Assembly (NCBI GenBank): GCA_019321725.1
Contig: CM033122.1
Coordinates: 1,116,001-1,180,000, forward strand
From: Paulownia fortunei
Taxonomy: Eukaryota > Streptophyta > Magnoliopsida > Lamiales > Paulowniaceae
Length of the DNA stretch: 64,000 nt
Direction of reading: 5' to 3'
Position numbers and translations under genes: made by a program. The stretch's first letter is position 1. Each line of letters begins with the position of its first letter. The notes under the pieces were generated by a model. It did not search any database and was not told the DNA's origin. It worked only from the letters and a program-made list of their open reading frames with translations. This document shows positions 47,115 through 57,714 of the stretch, piece by piece.

Positions 47115-48344
47115 AAAAGAGAAAGGGAGATAGCTTTAAAGTGCATATGGATACATACAAGAGCATATAGAGTATTTATATATCCTACAAGTAGGTGAGC
47201 AAGTTGCATTAAACTTTTTGGTTGTGGCTTGCAATATGTCAACCCCATAATTCAATGGCATGGACAGCTAGAGATGGATATCTTGAGAGACTTGTGAGTT
47301 GCCTTTGGGGACATGTGATCATGAAGCTGCTTATCCACTTATTTGTTTGGTTTACTTTTTGTTCATCGTGTGTGCCTTTGTTTTTATTTCCTTTGGAATT
47401 ATCCGTATCAACAATCCTGGCCAAGCAGTGCCAAGACAACTGTTTAGCTGAATCTTTAAATGTTTTATGTGACATTGGGTTTAAATGTCTTCTATATATT
47501 TTTAGGCGTACACGTATACGTATAATATAATAATATACAATACTCGGTTGAATGGTTCATGAAATTAAAGTTCTTTTTCAAATACGTTTCTTTCATTAAA
47601 AACAATTTAGGGCACGATAACTCGCCCTAAGTGATGACTCTCTTTTAAGAGAAAATTTCTTATCCATCTCATTATTTGCAGGATTGGAGTAAGTATGGTC
47701 CAATATATGTTACATCTGGTAAAGTGTGCAACAAATGGAAATTCATCATTCATCCTCAAACATTCACTGCATATTCACTATTTTTATGTGTAGATAAAAT
47801 GTGGATGCTACATTTTTTAAACTAGGAGACGGGTTAAACATGTGGTTGGGACATGCACATTTGCTAAAACATGGAAATTTGAGAAAAATATGTTTTATGG
47901 AAAAGAATTTACATACTGGGATGCATGCCAATTTTTGATAAAAACACATAAAGTGAAGGAATTATTGATGATCCAAGTTTGTCCTTATTAATAGACCTAA
48001 TTAAAGTTGGTTGCTTTAGTGCATAAATTCTGGAGAAGTACAAGGTGGAGAGAAGCTCAAATGTCAAATCTCAAGGTCTATAGTAGGGAAGAAGGTTTGA
48101 AACTTTCCAATCCCATTTCTGTCAAGATATACCGACTTACATTATATGAGTATAGATAACCTCCTTAATTAAGATGATAAGCACCCACCAATTCTTGCTC
48201 CTGCCTAGCTTGAATTAAGTTCAACCAAGCATTTCATACTGCAATTAAGAGAAATTAACGCACTGGATTAATCACATTTCAAGTAAAATTATATTTTTCT
48301 TGTAATTAGTAACTTGGTAAAATAATCATGTGTATATATATATA

Positions 48345-48481
48345 GGTGTAAACTTTCGTATCGTGTGAATGACTTGGGTACGGTCAAACACATGTAATTG
48401 GTCATTATAAATCATTGTGTAGAGATCTTTACTCTATTTTTACATAAATTATTACTTATTTGATGGGAAATATATATATAT

Positions 48482-48514
<33 letters not shown>

Positions 48515-48795
48515 TTATAGGTGTAAACTTTTGTATGAATAACTTGAGTACGGTCAAACACATGTAATTGGTCATTATAAATCATTGTGTAGAGATCTTT
48601 ACTCTATTTTTACATAAATTATTACTTATTTGATGGGGAATATATATATATAGATAGATAGATAGATATAGGTGTAAACTTTTGTATCGTATGAATGATT
48701 TGGGTACGATCAAACACATGTAATTGGTCATTATAAATCATGGTATAGAGATCTATACTCTATTTTTTTCATAAATTATTTGTTATTTGATGGGG
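48345..48795. repeat. Three-copy tandem repeat with AT spacers
   Basis: Copies start at 48345, 48520 and 48671. Each carries GGTGTAAACTTT, then ACGGTCAAACACATGTAATT (ACGATCAAA in copy 3), then GGTCATTATAAATCAT, then TAGAGATCT and ACTCTATTTTT. Copies 1 and 2 are nearly identical apart from a short deletion (GTATCGT) in copy 2. They are separated by pure (TA)n or (GATA)n runs of different length. Confidence 0.9.
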
Positions 48796-50730
48796 GGAAA
48801 AAGGAAAAAGACAAAGAAAATAAATAAAAGAAAAGAGACAAACTCTATCTTCATCAAACCATTGATGTTGGCCAATTCCCTTTATTCCCATAAGTTTATA
48901 TTAATTGCACCTTTTTCCCATTAAAAAAAAAAAAAGAAAAAATCAATTGCGCAAGAGTATCACGAAAGCAAGTCCACCGGAGGTTCATTCAAGGTTGAGT
49001 TGATATTTATTGCAAACCTCAAAAATTGCTATTGCAACTTGCATAAGATAAAACTAGTTTGTTCAAAACAAGTGAAGCTAATTGAGTCATCATTAAAAAT
49101 TTATTTGAGTTCGCTTCATTAATTTAATAAATCAAATTTAAATATAATTTTTTTTTGATAAGATTTGAAATACGACTCGAACTCGACTCAACTAGTAAAA
49201 AAATAAAAAAAAAATGTGTGACAATATCAAGTTACTCGAGTTCATTTATTGTTTAGCTCGACTAAAAATCATTCAAACTCGACTCGATTAATTATCAAAT
49301 TAAATTCAAATATAATTTTTTAAACTTGATAAAAAATCAAACAAATTTTAATAATAATAAATTCAATTCAACTTAATTCGTTTACATTCCTACTTTTAAG
49401 TCAAGTTTGAAGAAGAAGTTTTGAAAAAAATATAAAATTGAAGGGATGGGCCCTAGTTACTATCTGAGTACAATGACTTGAAGCAAACTGACAACCAAAC
49501 AAAACTTAAAAAGCTCGCCTGAAAGAGGCCTACTAAAAGCAATCCCAGCCCAATTAAAATATTCTGAGCCCAGTGAAATAAAGCACATTTGGGCTATACA
49601 AATGCAGTTTATTGAGGCAAATGATTTGGGCTCAACATTTTCGGAAGCTGATTCGAAGTTTACGATCGTTTTAATCTCCCTCCCATATTAATTAATCCAA
49701 AATTAATGCTAGTAAGTAGTTTTTTTTTTTGTTAATTTCCTAACGAGATGTTAATCAATTGAACTCTCTCTTGATACTCCAGGTTTCAATTTCTCGATTG
49801 TTCAATTTCTTATTAAATTTTGAATGATTAACGTTGTTAAATTAATTACATTAACAAAGCTCATAAGAATTACATTAATCCTAAGTGAAAGAAAGGCTTT
49901 ACGCAAGTTTAGACCTGTATTTATGTTCAGCTATTTAAATAATTAGTCACTCACTGTCAGCTTAGTGTAGTATTAAAAAAATTACTAGTAATAGAAGGGG
50001 AAATATGCACAAATTAATATTTATGAAAAAAAGGAATATGCCTAGTTGATAATTATAGCAACCTGCAAGGGTTTTGGATTTCCATTTTCTTTCTTTTGTT
50101 GGGTATGCATTTTTATGACGTAGAAAATAGAAATGTCAATTAAATGAGGTCAACTTTAAATTTATTTTAAATAAATTTTAATAATATAAATAAATTTAAT
50201 TTGAATTTTGAATATTTTATTTTCACTAAATATGATTCATCGTCATCCATACTTTAACCCATTTATTGCTAATCATTAATACTTTTACCATGAAAACAAG
50301 AAAAAAATGAAATATTTACGCTGAAATAAGATTTTGGGGTATCAAGCAAAAATAATAATAATAATAATAAATAAATGGACAAGTTCTGCACAAAGTACAA
50401 GTCATGCTTTGGTGATTTGTCTCACCAATTATTATGTTGTCTTGCAGGAATAGTGTTTTAGTGTAATTTCAAATAATACTGCACTACAGAGGATTGTTTT
50501 CAAAATATTAATTTGAAGATACATTTATTGAAATATTACTGAAAATGGGTCCATATATGTTTTTTAACACCTCTTATGTAGGGTTAAAGTTCTTCCATTA
50601 AAGAAAGAAAAGGAAAATGACGAATTTAATTTAAAATAATAAATTTAAAAAATAATTAAACAAATACCGTAGTTGGCAGGGGAATTAAAAAAAAGAAGTA
50701 AAAATGCATTTTGGAAATGTGTTTTCACAG

Positions 50731-50817
50731 GAAGCGCAATTTTGGATTGTCCTTCCTATAGAAGGCGCAACTCGAGATTGCGTCTTCTGCAAAGATTTAC
50801 AGAGATTGCGCCTTCTG
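50731..50817. repeat. Left hairpin cluster of the MULE (GCGCAA motifs)
   Basis: Contains GGAAGCGCAAT ... ATTGTCCTTCC (imperfect stem, 50730-50756), GAAGGCGCAAC ... GATTGCGTCTTC (stem with one wobble pair, 50761-50787) and a lone ATTGCGCCTTCT (50805-50816). It shares its words with the right cluster. Confidence 0.8.
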
Positions 50818-51584
50818 ATTACAGTACTGTTGCCCTCCTTTTCTTTCTTCCTCTCATTTCCTTCTCTCCTCTCTCTTTTTCTCTCCCCATTCCCCTTCCC
50901 TCCTACGTGCCCCTCCTCCCCATTCCACCATTATTAAACCTCCACCTTCCCCCATCCTCACTTTCTCCATTTTCCCCACCCACCAACTTCCCCCATTCTC
51001 TCTCTCTCTCACTTGAGCTTTTTGTCGAATTTTTTTCATAATTTTTTCTTTTATTTTTCGAATTCTCCTATTCCCGTCTATTTTCGCTTCTTTCGATAAG
51101 TGATATTGTTATTATTTTTTAAATTTTTTTAATTAAAAAAATTACTAATTAATATTTATATATTTTTGTTCAGGTTAGTACGCGATATATTAAAATACGA
51201 CGCAAATCATATTGTGCGTGTGACTTACAGGTATCATATTTTAATTATAATATATATATATATATATTATAATAATTGTGAAGTAAATATATTATTATAT
51301 TAAAAAAATAGATTTGATTGTATTGAAATGTGATTAATATTATTTTTTATAATGATACATGCAAGTATATTTTTAATAGCATATTTTATATGTAGAGAAG
51401 TTAATGTTTGTATTTTTTTTTTTGTATATTATATTTGTTATTTGTTATTTGACTTGAAAATGTGAGTTAAAAATTATTAAACTATTTAGAGAATCTTTTT
51501 TACAACTATGATAATTTTAATTAAATATTATGTCTTTGAAATTATTATTTAAAATTAAAATATTAATACTTTTTTGATGTAATT

Positions 51585-54205
51585 ATGGCAAATAGAAACA
51601 ACATTGATATTCTGGTATACTTTGGTAGTCAAATTATACAAGATGCTAATTCAGTGACATATGATCGCCCTGCAATTGAAGTGAGGAGAATGTCTGTAGG
51701 ACAAAATTTCTGAATTACTATTGAAAGTGTATCAGATTATGGGCATTGATGATAAACAATTCTTATTGAAATTATTTGATAAGTACTGTTGTGGTAATGT
51801 GTCACAACTAATATCAATAACGGATGACGAAAGATTAGAATTTTTCTTATATCCGGAAAGAGAAAATCAATTTGTTGAATTTTATATTGAGTTAGAACAA
51901 ATTGTTCACAATATTGTGTCTGAGATACCAACGAGCAATGTGTATTATCAGTATACATCATTTTTAAAAGATGATAGTGTGTTTAAAATGACTACAGTGA
52001 CGCAAGGTATGGCAAGTGTTGGCATCAATGAGTTTAATGCAGGTGCTTCAAGCGCTGGTCAAAAGCATTTTCAAGGTACAAATACAGAACCGTATAATGC
52101 ATACACTGATGAATTATCCACCCACTTGTTCATAGTTTAGGTGCTGAAGAACATATTAATTCCGAATCCGATGAAATTGCTGATGAAGATGATGATGATG
52201 ATGGTGATGGGGTCGAAATTGATGATTTGGAAGAGATGTATGAGCAACATGATGAGGGCAACTCATTCTAACATCAAGTGCCAGTTTATACCTCATTGCC
52301 CTCAACAACAAATGAATATGACTCTAATCATACTATACAATTCTTCACAACATGTTACCTAGAAATAGTTGTTGATTTTATTGATATTCTAAATAGAGGA
52401 AAGTTTTATGACTCTAGTATTTGAGAGGTTGAAAAGGGTATGGTATTCAAAAACAAAAAAAATCTCCAAGTTTCAGTTAAAGATTACTCTGTACGAGTTG
52501 TCAGACGTGAGTATCGGGTGGTTGAGAGTACACCAAAATTATGGAAAGTGGAATGCAGCCATAGTACATTGACCACATGGTATAATTGGGGGTTTCAAGC
52601 ATTATTGAAAGTAAAGCTCGGTTTATGGAAAATCACCAAGTAGGGAGGACCTCATACCTGCCTTATGAATTCAGTATCTGTAGATCATCGCAATCTATGT
52701 AAAAATATGATCGCAAGGTTGCTTACTGGTATAGTTCAGTGTGACCCGGCCTATGAGATTAAGTATGTCCAACAAAATGTGAAAGAGAAGTATCGGTATG
52801 AAATTTCATATCATAAGGCCTGGCATAGTTTGAAACGCGCAAGGGAAAATGTTTATGGCACTTGGAGGAGCTCAATTAGAAAATTGCTTAAGTATTTGGG
52901 AGCTCTGCAAAAATGGAATCCAGGCATAATTGTGGAGTGGCATCACATCGACACCGAATTCGCAGAAAAAAAAAATTGAAATATGTATTCTGGGCATTCA
53001 AGTCATGTATTGATGGATTCCAAAATTATCGTAAAGTAATAAGTGTTGATGGAACACATCTTTACACAAAGTACAAACATAAATTGTTGATTGCTGTGGG
53101 GATAGATGCAAATCAACAGATTTTGCCTCTGACTTTTGCAGTTGTTGATGAAGAAATATTTACATCTTGGAGATAGTTTTTGCATATGTTGTCTATTTAT
53201 GTTGTCCGCGGGGTTGAGGGTGTCTGTTTGATATCTGACCGACATATTGGCCTACTTGGAGCTGTTCAATACATACCTGATTTTACGCCATCTCGTGGGG
53301 TGCATCGTTTTTACTTAAAGCATGTGTCATCTAACTTCAATAAGCGGTTCAAGAGTATTGCATTAAGGAATTTGTGTTATACAACTGGTTCACAATTGAC
53401 AATCAGACAATTTGATAAGGTAATGGAAAAAATAAAGGCTCTTAACGAGGATGCACATACATACTTGGAAAATATAGATAAATGTCAGTGGACTCTAGCT
53501 TATGATGGAGGATGGCGATGTGTCATTCTGATAATAAATATATCAGAGTGCATTAATGGAATGTTGAAAGGTGCACGACGGCTCCCAGTCACTGCTATTG
53601 TACAGATTATGTCCCATCGTGCTATTAAATATTTTCTCGATCGATTATCCAAGGGTCGTTGAATGGTGGAGAATAACCAATCATGGCATGATAATATATT
53701 ACAAAGGTATGAGAGTTGGCAGAATCTATCTATAGAGTATATGGTACACGTGTTTGATTACACAGATCAATCCGCGTGTGTCATAACACGTCGACTAGGA
53801 TCATCCAGGAGTTTTACACACGTCATGAAACTGAGGTCAATGGAGTGTTCATACGGTAATTGGAGTCAATTTGGAATACATTGCTCGCATGCAATGCATA
53901 CTTGTCAGCATTTTGGAGTTAATCCAGTAACACTCATGAAATCGTACTATAGCACTGTTTCTTATGTAGATACTTACAAAAGGAAGTTTGAGCCTTTGCC
54001 AGATGAAGTTTATTGGGATGTGCCCCATTTCGAGTTGTGGCATAATCCAGCATTGCGGATTCAGAATCATTGTGGACGGAATACTACTACTCGAATTCCT
54101 AACAAGATGGATTAGCCTCAGACACGTGCTAGACAACAAGCACAAGTAAGGCAAAGGGTCAATGTAATAGAACGTGGAACAGCTTCGTCTTCCCAGTATA
54201 GATGA
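51585..54205 (+). pseudogene. MULE transposase, multiply disrupted
   Basis: Fragments read in order as a MuDR-type transposase. The N-terminal beta-rich region starts MANRNNIDILVYFGSQII (51585), breaks at a stop (51711) and continues in another frame as KVYQIMGIDD. An acidic DEDDDDDGDG stretch follows near 52190. The MuDR domain (52440-52630, VFKNKKNLQVSVKDYS ... WKVECSH) precedes the DDE core (53000-53650) with VISVDGTHLY and CLISDRH. Last is a degenerate SWIM zinc finger (CSYGNWSQFGIHCSHAMH, 53850-53905), where the usual CxC has become a single C followed by Y. Breaks include a frameshift in an A-run near 52970, in-frame stops at about 53174, 53660 and 54113, and others. Transposition activity must be lost. 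Family identity is firm. Confidence 0.88.
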
Positions 54206-54549
54206 TGTCATTACAGTTAGATTAGTATTTGCTTTTGTGCGGGAGTAATACTCCTTATTTATATGAAATAATTTTGTAATGATGTTATATTTAACTGTTG
54301 TTAATGATATATGTACAATTTCATGTTATATGTTAAAATTTGTGTTTAATTGTTGTTAACCATATGGTTAAATTTCATATTATATGTATACATTCATATG
54401 ATGCTATTAAAAAAATTATCCCTGATACATGGTATTATTCATTTGTAAACATGATGGATATTGTTTCTATATATGGTCCACGGGATACGACAGTTTTATC
54501 CCAATAGGCTACTCACCGTTCAGAGAGTGTATTTGCTGGTGCGGTTGAT

Positions 54550-55728
54550 ATGACACTTACAGTTAGGCACGCAGGCGCACCATTTTGGAGTCTTCATGGT
54601 GGGGAGGGTGCATTGCATCCTCGTTTAGTTCATATGCTCTATGATATAGGATTCTATGGCGTATACCGATGTGGACACTTTGATATGAACTTTCATTTGA
54701 TTACTGCTCTAGTCGAGAGATGGCGACCTGAGACTTATACATTTTATTTTCGCATTGGTGAGGTGACTGTCACACTACAAGATGTTGCAATTATTTGGGG
54801 TTTACCAGTAGATGGTCAGCCTGTTATTGGAGTTGATCCGAGGAGATCTACCGACCAGTGGCAAGATATTGCCACCATTACTTAGGAATTTCGACTCACT
54901 TCACAGCAGTTTAGGGGGGGCGTATATTATTGAGTACCTTGAGGGGTTATCTTGAGGCTAACCCAGTGACAGATGACAGTCCCCATGATGAGTTGGAGCG
55001 ATATGCACGCGGCTATGCATTGATTCTACTCGATAGCATTATGTGTCCTGATTCATTAGGCAATAGAGTGTCGTTGCTATATCTACAGAATATGGAGCAG
55101 ATTAAGGATGTTGTTTATTTTAGTTGGGGCAGTGCAGTATTGTCTTTCATGTATCGTGAGTTGTGCACTGCATCGGATAAAGACAAGAATGTTATTGGTG
55201 GTGCGATAGTGCTTCTACAGGTAAACTTTATACAAGTGTTGTTACTTTCTTATGTTATTATATCAATATGTTTGTCTTGTACTATAGATTAATATATATT
55301 TTTGCAATATGGGCATGGTCTCGCATTACCATGTTGGTGCCAAGACGATTACGTTCACGAGTAAATATAGGCCCACTCATCGGCGCTAATGATTATGAGC
55401 TTCCACTTCCTCCATATGGTGCAAGGTAGAAACCCATTTATTAACGCTAATGATAATGAACTTATACTTCCACTATTATTTTGTGGTTATTGTTTCATGA
55501 TTGTTTTTATATACATATAGGTGGATGCAGTATTATATCTTCACGCGTACAGCGAGTCATTCAGTCAGGATTATTAGGGATATACTAGATAGTAACTATC
55601 ATGATCATGGAAAGTCAACTTTCATAACTTTATCAGACCAATCACATGATATTACTGTTGCTCAGGGTGGACGTCGAGGTAGACGCCAACACCAACGACG
55701 TACGTGTGGCACTGGTGGTCATTTTTAG
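54550..55728 (+). pseudogene. Plant mobile domain (PMD) protein, MAIN/MAIL1-like, disrupted
   Basis: Begins MTLTVRHAGAPFWSL and contains the PMD signature FHLITALVERWRPETYTF followed by GEVTVTLQDVAIIWGLPVDG. It continues after a stop (54883) and a frame change as LRGYLEANPVTDDSPHDELE, then resumes as IWAWSRITMLVPRRLRS, then WMQYYIFTRTASHSVRIIR. Two introns are implied: one from about 55220 to 55298, and one from about 55427 to 55520 (GT-AG). The first has no AG at its expected 3' end. PMD is known both from transposons and from host proteins such as MAIN and MAIL1, which affect TE silencing and meristem integrity. Its position in the element, on the same strand as the transposase, makes it a second element gene. 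This copy cannot be translated whole. Confidence 0.83.
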
Positions 55729-56131
55729 TATTTTTTTTATTTTTCTATTTTTCAAAACTTTTAAATTCAATACTTAATTATTATTCAAAAAAATTATTTG
55801 TTTGAATTATGAAACAAAAATAGTATTGTTATTATTTTTATTAAAATATTTACATACATATACTAAAGTAAAAAAAAAAATTAAACAACATAACTTTTTG
55901 TTATTTATTATTATAATAAAAAATATTTACCTAAATACATATATATATATATATATATATCTAAAATATATGTATAAAATATCAATCATCCTTAATTACA
56001 TCTCACTCCTTATTTCTCCACTCTCACAAATTTATATATTAATTATATATAAAGTAAATATAAATATAAATATATATATTTAAAAAAAATATAGATATAA
56101 AAAATATATTAAAAATTGAAAACTTAGTAGT
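55729..56131. other. AT-rich spacer between PMD and right hairpin cluster
   Basis: Very AT-rich DNA with a short (TA)n run at about 55941-55960. No gene. Confidence 0.7.
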
Positions 56132-56296
56132 AACTTGCGCCTTCAAATTGAAAGCGCAATATAGGGTTGCGCTTTCAAAAGGCGCAAGTTACTATTGCAC
56201 TTTTAATAAGTAAAAATAAATAAATAAATAAATTTTGAAAGCGCAAACGAGAGTTGCGTTTTCGAAATAAAATCGCAACCACCATTCGCGCTTTCA
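56132..56296. repeat. Right hairpin cluster of the MULE
   Basis: A nested palindrome spans 56129-56193: the outer arms AGTAACTTGCGCCTT and AAGGCGCAAGTTACT are perfect complements, and the inner arms GAAAGCGCAA and TTGCGCTTTC (56150-56176) are also perfect. A further stem, GAAAGCGCAA ... TTGCGTTTTC, lies at 56237-56263, and CGCGCTTTC closes the cluster at 56288-56296. Confidence 0.88.
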
Positions 56297-57642
56297 CCTA
56301 TATTTTTAATATTTCACCCTTCATGCTATTTTATCAATTTTAACATAAATTTATTATTATATATTAAATGACTCAAGAAAACACTGTGAACCTAATAGTA
56401 TATATTTTGTAGCGTGTGCAGTGAAAACAAATGCAAATTTCGTCCATAGTTTTTTGGAATTGCAAAATTTTGATCTCCACAATTTTTCCATCTTTTTACA
56501 TATTATTGTAAAGTTCTTTTTTAGTACTTTTTGTGGTCGATTATTTCAAAATCTTATTTTTGTTGGGCTATAGTAAGATTGAAAGACAGAGAAAGTGAGA
56601 AAAATGGAATATAAAAAAAAGAACATATAATTCAAAAGTAAATATTATATTTGTAAATATTATAATTTTCGTACAAACATTAAATTCAAGAGATAAATAT
56701 TACACTTGTAAATTTAGGGAGAATTTGCGATCACAAAGAAGTTCACAAAATCTATGTATTTTGATCTAAAAGAGAAAAGAAAAAATGAGGATTACTTCAT
56801 CCTTCTCAAATCATTAACCAATATATCAAAATTAATTATAGAAACTAAAAAGAAATGCTTTCTCATATGGGTATTTGTTTAATTAAAATTTGGCAAGGCA
56901 ATTTGTGAAAACGTCTACTTTGGATTAAACAAGACATTTTAATTTCAAGAATTATGAAACAATGTTTATTGTATAAATAAACTCACTCAACCAAGCTATT
57001 TAAGCAGAGTGCAGACATCATGTTACTTGAGTATGATCAAAGAGAAACTGATCTATCTCCTCTATTTCTCTCTTTTACTTTCCAAGTGTGCAGTACGAAA
57101 TGCATAGCACTCAAACCGTACAAAAATTAACACCAAAAACAGAGCAGAAAGAAGCTAGATAGGGGCATTGTAATTGCATGCACGCATATAAATTCGTCAA
57201 AGATCTCCCAATCAGAGATTTCCCCACCACCAATATTGCTTGCATCATCATTGCATACTACTACTATTCTTTGTTGCATTTATTCACTCTTCTCTCTCTC
57301 TCTGTCCAATGACTGAAAGTACACTGCTGGTGCAACAGTGTCATAGCCCTTTTTTTCTGTTTACTTGCCTTAACCCTTCAGTTGTTTGATTCAGGTAACA
57401 AAAGTATGTTGTTTTCTTGCCTCCTTGCTCTCCTCTCTCATCACATTAGCTTTGATGTCTCAATATAGTTAAAAAAGTTGGGGCTTTTTTTTTCCCCATG
57501 AAAAATGGTGCTAAGAAATCCTGCCATGCACAGGAGTTTGAACAGAGAGAATTCAGATTTTTTGTTTGTGATTATCATTGCAGGACGGGAGAGCAGATAA
57601 TGAGAGGTAAGGAGGAGGCCAAGAGTGTTCAGAGGGGTTTCT

Positions 57643-57714
<72 letters not shown>

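Larger units (their letters stand above)
45683..50700. other. Intergenic downstream of PYL2
   Basis: This stretch begins with the PYL2 3' UTR, including T-runs at 45811-45840 and 45907-45929. It then holds a duplicated block of about 0.43 kb (46014-46760), a (TG)n tract (47093-47114), a three-copy repeat (48345-48795), an (AAT)n tract at 50350-50372, and AT-rich DNA with repeated CTCGAGTTC-like words near 49080-49390. No gene is supported. Confidence 0.55.
50731..56296 (+). mobile_element. Mutator-like element (MULE) carrying transposase and plant mobile domain genes, decayed
   Basis: The element is defined by content: a MULE transposase (51585-54205) and a PMD gene (54550-55728) on the same strand, bracketed on both sides by clusters of GCGCAA/TTGCGC hairpins (50731-50817 and 56132-56296) found nowhere else in the window. 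I could not fix exact termini or a 9-bp target duplication, so the ends given are those of the hairpin clusters. There is no reverse transcriptase, integrase or LTR pair, which argues against a retroelement. Both genes are broken, so this copy is immobile on its own. Confidence 0.8.

Noticed and set aside
50700..56300. LTR retrotransposon
   Set aside because: PMD also occurs in some LTR elements, but there is no LTR pair, primer-binding site, reverse transcriptase or integrase. The neighbouring transposase is MULE type.
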